From Knufia peltigerae (lineage: Eukaryota > Ascomycota > Eurotiomycetes > Chaetothyriales > Trichomeriaceae), in NCBI GenBank assembly GCA_030247855.1, contig JAPDRN010000013.1:62001-126000 (forward strand): 64,000 nt of DNA, given 5' to 3'. Position 1 is the first letter of the stretch, and every line of letters begins with the position of its first letter. The notes beneath the pieces were generated by a model. It was not told the DNA's origin. It did no database searches and saw nothing but the letters and a program-made list of their open reading frames with translations. The position numbers and the translations under genes are program-made. This document shows positions 31,220 to 42,565 of this stretch, in pieces.

Positions 31220-32692
31220 CTAATGAGCAGCAACGGCAGCAACCGAAACATTCACATCACTCAATTTTCCCACGTTGATCGTACCGCTTTGTTGCTGTTG
31301 TTGTTGAGCATTGGCATTCCAATTAGCCCCTTCGACGCCCACAATCTCGGCGTCATGACTGAACAACCATTTCCTTCTGTGTTCGTAGCCCCAAAACACC
31401 GGGTTCTCATCACCGTTGACGACCATCTTACCGTCACGAACCTTTTGTTCCTCCCCGTCGTCGATGTGGAGGATGTACTGATGTTCTCTCGTCTTTTCCT
31501 GTACCAACGAAGCTCGGGGCAATCTGACGCTCTCGTACTTGTGGAGGGCGTCACCGAGGGTCTCGAACTCGGATGAAGCCAGACACTGTCTCAAGACGGC
31601 GGCGTCCTCGACCGCCTGGGCGGCTCCCTGTGCCAGATAAGGCAACATGGGATGGCAGGAGTCACCCAACAGGCACACTTTCCCTGAGGGGTGGACCCAC
31701 CGACTCAAGATGGGCAAGTCGCACAGCCTCCACTTCATGAATTCTCCCGTCAACTTGCACAACTTTTGGACCCTGGGTTCCCAAGTGCTGAACCGGTTGT
31801 AAAGCTCCGTGGTGTCTCCCTTCACCACCCAGACCTCGTCCGTGGTCTCGTTGTAGGACGTGGCGCACACGACGATGTTGTAGAGTTCGCCGTCCCGGAT
31901 CGGGTACCCGACGAGATGGGCGTCGGGGCCACACCACGACGTCGTGCAAGGGTCGGTGATCAGGGGCGCCAGCTCGGGGTCTTTCAGCAGCAGTTCTCCC
32001 GGGACGAGGATCCTGTAGGCGACGTCGCCCGTGTCTCGCGGGACGTCGGGCTGACCGGTCAACAAAGGTCGGGCGAGGGACTTGATGCCGTCGGCCGCCA
32101 CGATGAGGTCCGCCTTCCAAACCGTCCCGTCCGAGGTGGTGGCGCTGGGAGCGTCAAAGTCGTAACTCTCGACCCTCTGCTTGGGGTGGATGGCGACACC
32201 GGCTCTCTGGGCCGCCTCCATCAGACCGGCGTGAAGGTCGGCTCGATGGACGAGATAGTATGGTGCCCCGTGAGTTTCGACGATGTTGTCGAATGGTAAC
32301 TTGACGATGGTGGATCCATCTTGCCATCTGAGGAAATGGTATCTTTTCGACACGGATTTCTTCATCTTGTTGACATCGACCCCCCATCTCAGCAACAAAC
32401 GAGAACTGTTTGGTGGTAGACGAATACCAGCGCCGGCCTATCAACCAAAAAGGAAATCAGCACGGTTTTTCCCTGGAATGCCGTGGAGAGTGTATAGTGC
32501 GGTACTGTACGCCCGGAAAAGGGGTTCTTGTGTTGGTTGTTTGGTGGTTAAGAGACTCACCTCTGCAAATTCTGGAGCAGAATCGATGATGGTAACTTTA
32601 TGTCCATCGGTCTGCAAGGCCAGAGCGGCGGCCAAACCACCTAAACCTGCTCCCACGATGAGGATGTTTCTTTTGATTGTCGCTTCAGGCAT
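31220..32692 (-). CDS. FAD monooxygenase, salicylate 1-hydroxylase-like
   Basis: Exons 32692-32561 and 32437-31220, 449 aa; the 123-bp intron joins APEFAE to AGAGIRLPPNSSRLLLRWG. Class A flavoprotein hydroxylase motifs are all visible: GAGLGG (14-19), the DG motif VAADGIKS (158-165), and GDSCHPMLPYLAQGAAQAVEDA (302 onward). These NAD(P)H-dependent enzymes hydroxylate aromatic acids, with or without loss of the carboxyl group; salicylate, 3- or 4-hydroxybenzoate and 6-hydroxynicotinate types share this architecture. A poly-Gln stretch (QQQQQQ) lies near the C-terminus. In the cluster it is the natural candidate to prepare an aromatic acid for ring cleavage. Operator copy D lies upstream. Confidence 0.85.
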
Positions 32693-33723
32693 GTTTGTGT
32701 TTCCAAGTCCCTATCAGTGCATGCAAAGATGGGTATATATATCGACGACCAAGCCAACAAGAGAGATCTCTTTCAAGTTTGTTCAATCCAGGTATTGTTG
32801 ATTCTGGAGAGGATAAACAGTAAACAAAAGATCTTTGGGGGCTTGTTGATGAGAATCGTCGTAAGGCTGGAACGGGGACTTGCTGAATATATAGGTAAGT
32901 CAACTTCAACTCAGATCTCAATACTCAACCTCTTGTCGGAGGAGGCAAAAACAATAAAACAAGAGAAAAGAGGATACACACGAAATTGACAAGAAACCAC
33001 AAGATCTGTACCTTGGTAGAGTGAAAAGTAAGCGGGGCCCGAGAGGACAAACAGCAATGGGAAACATGTTACCACTTACCACTTAATACCTACCCTCCAC
33101 CTTGGAGGATCGGCAAAACGGCTGGTTTTTACGGTGCAGGTCGCGAAACAGTACCGATTACTCCGTACAGCGATGCATACAGATCGTGCATAGTGTGTGT
33201 TGACCCATTATTAGCCGAATCGCAACAAACAACGTACTACGAATACTGTCTTGGGCACGAGGGAAAGGTCAGGTTAGGAACCATGGATCCGGAGGTGGGT
33301 ACTTGGTGTTCATGGTACATACCAAGGTCTCGACTTGTGTATAGTGAGGGTTCGCCGGATGCATACTTCCGTTGCTTACGAGTATCCGCTACTCGCGCGA
33401 ATCTTTGGTAGTAGGTACCATGATTCCCCCAGATCTTCACAAGTAACTCCGTACTTCTGTGTTCAGGCTACACAGGCCCTGTCAGTATCGCCACTACAGT
33501 AGTATCGATACGGTATACTGTCCGTCAAAACCTATTTTCTAGGTACAGTACTCCATGGATGGGTACGGAGGAATTACAACAGGAGGCCAGCTATCACATG
33601 CGGAGTACTCGTAACAAGAGTACCAGTCAATGGCAAGTTGGAACTCCGGATCCAGACAAATATACCGTACAACCATCAATTAATACTAATTCACATCAAC
33701 GCTATCATACCCAGTCGTCAATC
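32693..33723. other. Intergenic, upstream of the FAD monooxygenase
   Basis: No gene seen. It holds operator copy D (33356-33371), a TACTCCGTAC element (33159-33168) and several partial copies of that element (33446, 33599). Confidence 0.6.
33356..33371 (-). promoter_or_regulatory. Candidate cluster operator, copy D (CGG-AAGTATGCAT-CCG)
   Basis: Complete inverted CGG-N10-CCG on the minus strand, 664 bp before the FAD monooxygenase start. The spacer differs from copy C by one base. Confidence 0.6.
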
Positions 33724-36700
33724 TCATGTAGCCAGGAACGTCTCCAGATCAGCCCAATCTAGAATCTGTCCATCTACCAATCTTCCAAATGGATCATGCC
33801 AGAACGAATTTTGTTGCATTTGCTGTCCTTGTACTCCTGAGAAGAATGTACCATCTGGTTGCATTCCCGGTGCATTGTTGCTGAACGGTTCCAAAGATAG
33901 TGATGCTCCAGAGAAATTATGGGGATGATCAAAGCTCGACTGCATGTGATGATGAAAAGAAGAACCACCACCAACCGCTGAATGACCTTGATGACCTGCA
34001 TAATGCATATGCGGCATCTGATGTTGTTGTCCAAAGTCAAAGAATTGACCATTCCCAGACGTGCTCATCTGTGAAGGGTGCTGCGGATACTCTAATTGTT
34101 GATGGCTGGCATGCAATCCACCTGGACCAGAAGATATAAAATTGTCGTGGCTGTGACTGCCTCCAGTATGTGTTGATTCACCTGGTGAAGGCCAGAATGA
34201 TCCCAAGTCTGTACTTCTCTGTTGATGTCTCCGGGTAATTTGAGGACTCGAGTCAACCCCTTCAGATGGCTGATCGAGAGCAGACACTTGGTACCTAGTT
34301 TCCGTACCATGCTGCTGACCTCGCAAACCTTCTGCCGCTGTTGTACTCCCGGTAGTGTCGTCAAGATTCAGCTCCCCTTCTCTAGGCTGATCTTCCTTGA
34401 TTACCGAACTAGCGAATTTGTCCATGACGCCAGCCATCCGTTTCATCGTTGCACTCTTTTGCACCGTACTGATTGTTGACCTTAGAATGCTTATCAAGGC
34501 CTTGCTTTCATGGCTGGGTGAGTTTCGCTCTTGGACTGGAACGTCTGAAGACGGATCTTGCTTTTGTGGTCTCAATAGGCCAAGAATAAGAACAAGACCA
34601 GCCGAGTACGCGTAGAACACATCAAGAGCAGAAACACCGTTGAGGAGCTGACACCTGTCCAAAAGCACAATCAATGCGGTCAGTTGAGCAGCATGGTATT
34701 GACATGTATTGCTGATAGGTGAGGGACGATCTGAAGTCCTGATGCTTCCACTTTGAGTTGCCTCATGAACAGCGTGATAGCTCGCCGCACGGCTCGTACC
34801 ACGAGAATTCATTGAAGAGATTTCCCACAGAAGCGTGGGCCGAGTGACCAAAAGTGCGATGTAATGGTACTGAATATGAAGCAAGACTAAAGCCCGTAGT
34901 TGTCTTGGTGTCTGGCGAGACAAGGACGCATGAAGGTTGTGTAAAGACATGTCATCTGTGGTGTCGTGAAGAGAGCCTTTTGGCAAGAGGATTTCATCAA
35001 CGCTTCCAATACTAGGAACACGCAGATGGAATGGCAGCTCCTTTTGCCAGGCTGCTAGCATGTCCAATACCTCCTTGTCTGGCGTATGAGTTGAGGCCCA
35101 TGATATACCAACTTCGTCATCTCCACTCAGTTTCTCTTTGAGTTTTGCAATGGCAGCCCTTGTCTGACCTAGAACCTTTTGTAGCTTCAGCCCAGCGGTC
35201 GTGAAATCAGAACTAGTACCTGCACCGTCATCTAGGAAGCCATCACGTGGTGCTTTGACCTCGACGTCGTACTCGTTCAGACCACTCGGCCTTCCTAGAC
35301 TCGATGACAAGAATTGTTCAAAGCCATATAGCGTACAGAAGACACGCTTACGCAGTTCTCTCTCAACCGGTCTGAAGGAGGTATCCAGATCTTGTCGGTG
35401 TAGGCCCAACGCGAACGAAATCCGAGCAGCAGTTCCCAATAGATTCCACGCACCGTTGCGGTGATTGTTGTTGTGCAGAAATAAAGACTGCAAAAGCAGA
35501 GCCTGCACGCTTGTCATGGTGCATCGGGTGACGAGCTGTGGCAGCAGCGATCGAGCTTCAGATAAGCACGTACGACGCATACCAAGTACATCGTAGCCAA
35601 CTTTACTGGTAGATTGACCGACGGAACCGAGGAGTAGTATCATATAGAGGCTTGCAAGCCAGCCAAAGTCGGGTCCATATGTACTCAGTGGTGTCTCTTG
35701 TGCTTTCCGTGCATGCGGCATCACTTTTGACCTCCACTGGACCACGTATGCTTCTAGTTCATCCTCGAAAGTTGCCCGATGAAAGAGTGGGAAGTCGCTG
35801 TGAATCTTGGTAAAGTAGACCTGGCACAAATCGTCGATGACCTCTTGTGGAGGAAGAATCTTTAAATAATGAGCCGGATCAGGCCGTACAGGACCGGAGA
35901 ACTCTTTCGACAAGTCGGACAGGATTGATTGAGGCGATGGTCCATTGGCGACTTCAGCTTCGTCCTGCTCATTGCTTTCTTGAATGTCATCGGCTTCGAG
36001 GGCCTTTGCCGTGTCGTCGTTGGTAAAAGGAGATCTTGTGCCGAGAATGGTCTCTCCAGACTTCTTCTCACGCGACAGGACAAGTTGTCGCAGATCCGCG
36101 AAGAAAGACAAAGTCCCCGAAGGTCCTATGAAGTGAGCATGTCCAGAATCGTCTCTGATGAGACCACTCGATTGTCTACGCCGAAGTTCCAGGCGTGAAG
36201 CGGCATTCGAGTCAGAAAGCCTGGAGTCAGTGGAAGAAGGCTCAGGGTGTTGATCGAGGCCCCGAGAGGAAGGCTGCGAAGTGACAGAGTGTGAAACTTG
36301 AGCCTCGGATCGAGTAGTCTGATTGGGCACTTCCTTCAGCAATTCATCATTCGGGAAAGGCTCGGCCTCGGTCAGATCTGGCATTTCATAACCCAAGCGC
36401 TTTCCCAGCTGCATAAGACTGGCCACGCTTTCGGTGTCATCATTGGGAAAAGCGCCATTGACCAGTGCCTGAAGGCAACGGTACCTAAAGATTAGACAGT
36501 CAGCAACATCTAAATCTCGCGGCGGTTAAGATCTTCCAGAAGGGCATCTTACCGATCGCTCAAATCATCCCAGCTTCCATAGAATCTTGTCTTTCTCGGC
36601 AAGTCAAATGAGCATTTCACCTTGTTCGCCAGGCACACCGTACAAGTGCCCTCTACTGCGTCTGATGGAATACATTTGCAACGACGCTAGGTTCAGCCCA

Positions 36701-36956
36701 CGATGGAGCCCTGAATGTTAGTCAAAGCAGCACGCACACACAGACACCGAACTTTTGACCGCATAGGGCAAAGCAGTTCGACGATCAGGTCCAGAGCTCA
36801 GGTCTCCAAACCCACCCTACTACGGTAGTGGCAGAGTCAACTCACCTTTCGACATAGATCGCAGCTTTGATTAGACCTTTTCCGTTGCTCTGCTGGCACT
36901 CGACGGCGTTTCTTGGGCCTCTCCGAATCGAACGACCCCGCTGATGCGTTTCTCAT
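33724..36956 (-). CDS. Zn2Cys6 transcription factor with fungal middle homology domain (putative cluster activator)
   Basis: Three exons: 36956-36846, 36686-36553, 36484-33724, giving 1001 aa. The zinc cluster is assembled across intron 1: C32-x2-C35-RKRRCK-C42-x9-C52-x2-C55-x6-C62, preceded by a basic region (PKKRRRVPAEQRKRS). The linker KTRFYGSWDDLSDRYRCLQALV is followed from about residue 240 by the fungal_trans domain (PLFHRATFEDELEAYV, LLGTAARISFALGLHR, RVFCTLYGFEQFLSSSLGRPSGLNEYDVE). The C-terminal 250 residues are His/Gln/Ser-rich, like an activation domain. It is nuclear, DNA-binding and probably dimeric. It lies between cluster genes, and its promoter, shared with the hydrolase, carries operator copy C, so autoregulation is plausible. 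Confidence 0.9.
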
Positions 36957-37621
36957 TATTTTTTTTCTGGATGGGTTTGCAGCTAACACTTGTGATCGGT
37001 CGTAGCTTGGTATGATTAGGGACAATGGGACAGGAAGGGGAGGAAGAGGAGAAAGAGAAAAGGAAAGATGAATCCGAGGATCCGTGCAAGCGCAGGGCCG
37101 TTGGGGGGAGGGGGGGAGGATGGAGAGGGGGAAAGTGGAGCGGATACGAGCTTGAAGGGTTTCACGAGGCTGTCACTTCTGGGGTTCAACAAGGGGAATC
37201 CCAGCACACGCCGGGGTGAGGAAGCATGCATCCGGAGATGCTCATCCTCCCGCACAATGGGTGCTTGGGTACGAGTACACTGTACCGTGTTCTTTCATGT
37301 AGTCTTACTTCGTATTGGACCTCTATCATCTGATGCCTTCAACTTGAAGATCTCGTTGAGTACCTGCTTCGTAAAGCGGCGGTCCACTGTATGGGTCGCA
37401 TCTCCAATGCTCCAATGTTCAGTGCTGCATCTCCAAGATTGTGTACTCGTATCATACCAAGATTATTCCGACCGTACTCATCATCACCATACACGGCTCG
37501 CTCTTGGTTGATTTCACACTGTTTGTTCGAACACCTACTCACAACACCCTATTCGATACCTTTGAAAAGGCCCGACACTCTCGGACCGTACAGAACCATC
37601 ATCAACTGGGCATCATCAACC
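36957..37621. other. Divergent promoter region, regulator and hydrolase genes
   Basis: It holds operator copy C (37219-37234). The frame of the hydrolase is open from 37391; see that entry. Confidence 0.55.
37219..37234 (+). promoter_or_regulatory. Candidate cluster operator, copy C (AGG-AAGCATGCAT-CCG)
   Basis: 263 bp before the regulator start and 388 bp before the hydrolase start (157 bp before its alternative upstream ATG). The spacer is self-complementary around GCATGC. Confidence 0.6.
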
Positions 37622-38506
37622 ATGTCATCACAAAAGCATACCCTGGCAGACGGCCGGGTCGTGTCGTACCAATTTTCTCGAGTTCCATCGGGTCCCGTCG
37701 TTCTTTTGTCAAACTCTCTGGCGGCACCGTTTCGATCGTGGGACAAAGTTGCCTCGGTCCTCGAAAACAAAGGGTACAGCGTTTTACGTTACGACCAACC
37801 GGGTCACGGAGAAACTTCTGCCCCTTCCGACGTCGACACGACGACCTTTGAATCCATGGCCGACGACGTACTAGCCTTGGTCCGATCACTAAAAATCGCC
37901 AAAATCCACGCTTGGATCGGAGTGTCCATGGGTGCCGCAAAGGGAGTCGTGTTCGCGGCCAAGAACCCGGGGCTCGTCGGCAAACTCGTCGTTTGTGACA
38001 CGATATCTTCGTCTCCCGTGGTGGCCGGCACGACGGACGTCTTTGAGCCCAGGATCCAAAAGGCCCGGAGTGACGGAAGCATGGATGCCATGGTCGAAGC
38101 CACTTTGGCCAGATGGTTTTCGGAGGATTGGCGTAACAAGAACCCGTCCGAGGTTCGACGGATGAGGGAGATCATGATGACGACCCAGGTCGACGGGTTT
38201 GTGACCTGCTGTCGAGCCCTACAATCGGACACTTTTGACCTGAGCAAATCAGCACCCAAAGTCGGTACCTCAGTAAACAGCGCTCTGCTGGTGGTCGGCG
38301 AACTCGACGCGAATCTACCAGAGGATATGAAGACACTCCAAAAGCAAATTCAAAGGGGATTTGACGACGACTCTGCTTCCTCCGGGAAAGGAAAGTCCGT
38401 TGCTGTCAATGTGGAACTGAAGGTCATCAAGGATGCGGGTCACGTCTCTTATGTCGATGGGTTCGACCAGTTCTGTGACATTGTCACGAAATATCTCGCC
38501 AGTTAA
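37622..38506 (+). CDS. Alpha/beta hydrolase, 3-oxoadipate enol-lactonase-like
   Basis: 294 aa from the ATG at 37622, intronless. Alpha/beta hydrolase features: VVLLSNSLAAPFRSWDKV (oxyanion strand-loop), VLRYDQPGHGET, nucleophile elbow GVSMGA, an acid candidate in LVVGELDANLP, and His in IKDAGHVSYVDG. The LSNSL, RYDQPGHG and GVSMGG-like elements are those of 3-oxoadipate enol-lactone hydrolases (PcaD), which open the lactone in the protocatechuate or catechol branch of the beta-ketoadipate pathway. The frame extends upstream to an ATG at 37391, adding 77 residues rich in Arg/Ser (MFSAASPRLCTRIIPRLFRP) that look like a mitochondrial presequence. Which start is used decides cytosol or mitochondrion. 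Confidence 0.75.
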   Translation: MSSQKHTLADGRVVSYQFSRVPSGPVVLLSNSLAAPFRSWDKVASVLENKGYSVLRYDQPGHGETSAPSDVDTTTFESMADDVLALVRSLKIAKIHAWIGVSMGAAKGVVFAAKNPGLVGKLVVCDTISSSPVVAGTTDVFEPRIQKARSDGSMDAMVEATLARWFSEDWRNKNPSEVRRMREIMMTTQVDGFVTCCRALQSDTFDLSKSAPKVGTSVNSALLVVGELDANLPEDMKTLQKQIQRGFDDDSASSGKGKSVAVNVELKVIKDAGHVSYVDGFDQFCDIVTKYLAS

Positions 38507-39396
38507 AATAATAAACCCCCCTCCCCCGAGAGAAGGAGGGCAATGCGATCGAAAATGTGGTAGAATCGCACGGCATGTAAAAAAGCAACATTGTCAACAC
38601 CACATTTGAATGAAACTGCAAGGTGAATAGAACCTTTTAGACGACAGCCTATGAATCGCGTCGCGGATGGTGAAAAACTACGCTCGTTGACTCTCGGGGA
38701 GACCTTCGTACACCCCTTGCATGTCTAGATATTTTCAATACTTCTAACCCCAAAAAAACCCATCGGGTCTGCACGCTCGACTGCTCAGGCTAGAACTTGA
38801 CTCATCAACACACGCTTTGGGCCACAGATCAAGACATTCCCTTATCGTCCTCGGAGTAAGACTGATAACAATCATCGGAGCCCATCGCATCGGCGACCGA
38901 GAAGAACAAAAATCCGAAATCATCACGTGCTGACAAGAATCGCAGAATTGCTCCCGATGTCGGCACTTCTTTTTTTCAATTTATACTCAGTGTCCACAAA
39001 GGCCCTGTACTCGTAGTCCAACTGGTTATTACGAATACTAACTACCTATCAAAAGATGGCTACCTCATTGCTCCTCGACGCTGTTTTTGCAAGACATCAT
39101 GCTTCGAAAGCAAAGGCAGAAATGTCTGCTACCGTCATGGAACTCCATAGAGGATGGCCACTAACGCCTGCATATGAATCCTCAGCGCACTGTGCAGCTT
39201 GGTATGGTCCTCGGACGTAACCGCAAATCCTGGAAGGTCGATCTAACCTGTGAACCTTTTGCCGTTGTGCTATGCGAAGCGAAGCGATGGGAATGACACT
39301 GTCCAGCTCTTTTCTGCCGCTCTATGTGCATCTATTCTCAAAAATCCTTCAAGATGACGAGTATATTCTCATGTTAGGAGGTCTTCGATCGCTCAC
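38507..39396. other. Convergent intergenic region, no gene seen
   Basis: Space between the hydrolase (plus) and the mitochondrial carrier (minus); short ORFs only. Confidence 0.6.
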
Positions 39397-40456
39397 TCAG
39401 GAAGTAATCAGCTTCAGATAATCGGCCACGATCAGCGTTATCATCCTATAAACCATCAGTGATGTCCCAACAAATTGGACAAACAAGTACTCACGCATGT
39501 GGTGCGATTCTGACATAATAGGTTGGAAATCCACGATAGAATCTCAACCAACCCTCATCACGGACAACCTTCTTTGCGCAGTCAAACAGTCCATTGTATG
39601 GCAACTTACCATCAGGACCTTTCTGCTGTTTCTGCAGCCGGGTCTTGATGAAGTCGAACGGGAGACTGAAGAACGAGGCAAAGAATCCAGCAATAGCGGA
39701 TGCACTCAAGGTTCTGGTGCCTTCGGACCACGTTGGCGCATGCTGTTTCAGCTGAGCTTTAGACTCGGCAAAGAAGGTGAGTTGACCAAAGTTGAGAGCC
39801 ATGGCACGGATCACGGTGGGATAAGCTCCCGCCCACCAGGCACCAATTCCCTCAGTTTTGGCAATGCGCATCAGCGCATCAAAGACGGAACGGTAGTTGG
39901 CTCGCTGTTCCTTGGGCTTCAAGCCATCGGATTGCATGCGAATGAGTGCCAGATCAGCCGGATTGCCGACCATGGCCGCCAGACCACCGGCCGTCAAACC
40001 TGCCGCACCTCGTTCGAGGAAACCAATCTTTGTACCATTCTTCTCTGCTCTTGCTTGCATCGTGGTCTGAAAGGTATCAAAGAAGCCTAGTCTGGCCGTG
40101 GTATACACCGCTTGCCTTAGGAGACCGGCTGAGAGACCCGTGTACAGGTCCAGCACTTTTCCCTGTGCAATGATGTCTTTCGCTATGCCAAAGGCCGTCG
40201 GCTTTGGTCCGGTTCTGATTCCTTCTCCTGCCAGTTGCAGTCGCACCTTGACCATGTCTATGGGCTGAATGCAGCCCGTTGCGAACATGCCTGAAAGGCC
40301 GCCGTTGATGAAAGGTAGGGCCGCGCGCATTACGGGGGTGTGGAGGAAGTCATTCTTAGCTTGGACTGGGTTGTGGACGGCTTCTGAGGCTGCTTCTTCG
40401 ACCTTGGAGGCCGCAGATCGAGCGCCATCCTTGACGCGGTTGGCGGTGCTGGACAT
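39397..40456 (-). CDS. Mitochondrial 2-oxoglutarate/malate carrier-type protein
   Basis: Exons 40456-39495 and 39445-39397, 336 aa; the 49-bp intron restores YYVRIAPHAMITLIVADYLKLITS. Three repeats of the mitochondrial carrier family are visible with signatures PIDMVKVRLQL, PADLALIRMQSDG and PFDFIKTRLQKQQ, and GG-LSGMFATGCIQ and RLGFFDTFQ resemble oxoglutarate/malate carriers. It exchanges dicarboxylates across the inner mitochondrial membrane. The N-terminal 40 residues (SSTANRVKDGARSAASKVEEAA) are longer than in animal proteins. It borders the catabolic cluster and could carry an oxo-diacid product, but no operator copy was seen upstream, so ordinary housekeeping is likelier. Confidence 0.87.
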
Positions 40457-42189
40457 GGTGAGGTCGGGATGGGGACGGTTGGTGGGATCGAAACTGCGCG
40501 TGTGCGAGTTAGTGATGGAATACATGACGCTGGGCTGTTGGGCTTTCCAAAGACAAAAATGCTTGTATGGCTTCCAGCTCACCTGAAGAGCGTGAGTTGT
40601 CACGCTACAAGGTAGTCTCAGGTACTAGACCGTTTGCCCTCGACGAGTTCCGGCGTGAGACTTGGAGGCCTGCGTGAGGAGCGGTGACCGAGGGAAGCAG
40701 TTTCGTCTACTGCTATTCGGCTTCGAGGTCGGTGGTGAAGCTTTTTTCGGCGACTTTTGTGAAGCAACACGAGAGGCGGGGATGGTCGGTCGCCGAAGGT
40801 ATAAAGATACAAATATATGGGCGGAAGGATACAACGACAGCAATCAGACAATACAAACGATCGATAGAGCTCGGTCGAAAGAGGGTTGTCCGCACGAGAA
40901 GGCTACTCCGCAATGGAGAGGAGAAGGAGGAGAGAAGGAGGAATGAGGAGGAGTTGTCAGTGTGAGAGCAGGTGCGTGTGCGTGATGTGATGTATGTGCG
41001 TGTGTGACCGCGGCTTTTGCCTTGGACGGACTGGTCCTTGTTTATAGCAGAAGATGACCATTGGGCATGATGATCTCGAGCGGTTTTTGAAGGCCCGAGG
41101 ATTGGACGAGACAATTATCTAGTGTCGGTGGCTTTCTGGCTAGTCATGGATTGAAGGAGGATGATTGTCGTGGCATCCATGCTTGGGTGAGATGGAAGAT
41201 GCGGGGAAGAAGTGGCATTGACGAATACGAGTACAACGCAGCCGGAGAGGAACAGGGGGCGACGAAGTACCTACGAGTAGCTAGTCCAGCATTTCTCAGG
41301 TCGGGACGTGTTGTACGAGTACGATAAACTCTAGGGTATGTAGACGGAAGACAATCAGGTATACAGGTTAGGTACTGAGTAGTACCTGGATATGAAAACT
41401 CACTACGGGGTACTTTGAACACCCCCTCTGTCGATACCTAAGGTAGGTACTGAATGATGCAGCGTCCCACAGTACGGAGTATGAGTTACTAGTACGAGGT
41501 ACATCTGCCCGGAGCAACTGGTACATTAACGGATATCGACCTCCCCTATGATTCCCCCCGGCTCCGTCCCTCCCCCACCAACAAATCATCCTAGGGGATC
41601 CATCACCGAACCGCGGCATGGTGATTTTGCGGCCTTAGGGTACGGAATACTGCCCGCCAACAATTTCAAAGCCTTGCTGGCTTTAGTTCTAGCCTCGTCC
41701 CAGCACGCTTCATACAGTGTTGTCCCGCATTCCCGCCGCGGATATCTCGTACTCACCAGCCATAAAGTCAACGGTTCAATGCGGCCCAATTCGACGTTTG
41801 CTGAAGTCAGAACCACCATACTCGTAAAGTAAATTTTCTAAATTTTCACATGCTTTTCCACTGCAATTTCGTTCCCAACCGAATGGACCCCCTACTCCAT
41901 ACTGTGGTAGTCCCATTCCCGACAAGTCGCCGTTGGGATGGGATGCTTCCGGGTACAATCGGTTGAACTGCAGCTGAGAGCCCACCGGATAGGGCACCAC
42001 CAGCTGCAACACTCTCTCGACAATTTATTGACAACTTGACGGAGGGGCTGAGCAAAGCATTGTCCAAGCAACCTGCGAGGAACTCCGTACATCAGTGGTC
42101 AAATTACTGCGAAATGATGATTCCCATTCCATCCCACTGCTATCCGGACAAGGCTTGGGCTAACCCATCTCTGTTTCTGGTGCGCTTAT

Positions 42190-42200
42190 GTACGGAGTAC
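42190..42200. repeat. Dispersed 11-mer GTACGGAGTAC, copy 3
   Basis: Exact copy in the gene-poor stretch between the mitochondrial carrier and the C3HC protein gene. Confidence 0.7.
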
Positions 42201-42554
42201 GAGGTTGATGTCACTACCCACTAGCTTTAACTGAACTATCACACCTGGGCCCTTTACGGAGTCCAGAGCATCTCCCCTACGAACCCCCACGCCTTCGGAA
42301 TAACACCTCGAGATAGAGACTATAACCTACTGTAGGTACTTGCAACAACAGTAGACTATACTGATTCGCGATCCGATGACGACGACGACGACGAGCATTG
42401 TGGACTTTTATCTCTCCGATTACAATAATATGGCCACTGGGCAATAGTACAGAGTAGACATCATTATCACGGTGAGTAAAGGTGGTGATAATATTCGTCA
42501 ATTCTTCCCCATCGTCTCCCGTGCCAGCTCACCTGGTTGCGTCTTGTTCCTATT

Positions 42555-42565
42555 GTACTCCGTAC
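42555..42565. repeat. Dispersed 11-mer GTACTCCGTAC, copy 4
   Basis: Exact reverse-orientation copy, 365 bp from copy 3 in the same gene-poor stretch. Confidence 0.7.

Noticed and set aside
31691..32299. 202-codon plus-strand ORF opposite the FAD monooxygenase
   Set aside because: Antisense shadow; the minus strand carries the full set of flavoprotein motifs.
32717..32726. GCATGCA close to the FAD monooxygenase start, resembling the operator core
   Set aside because: No CGG or CCG half-sites at the required spacing; treated as chance next to the stronger copy D.
35700..35725. GTGCATGCGG inside the Zn2Cys6 coding sequence, resembling the operator core
   Set aside because: Lies within coding sequence, lacks the AAG part and the correct half-site spacing.
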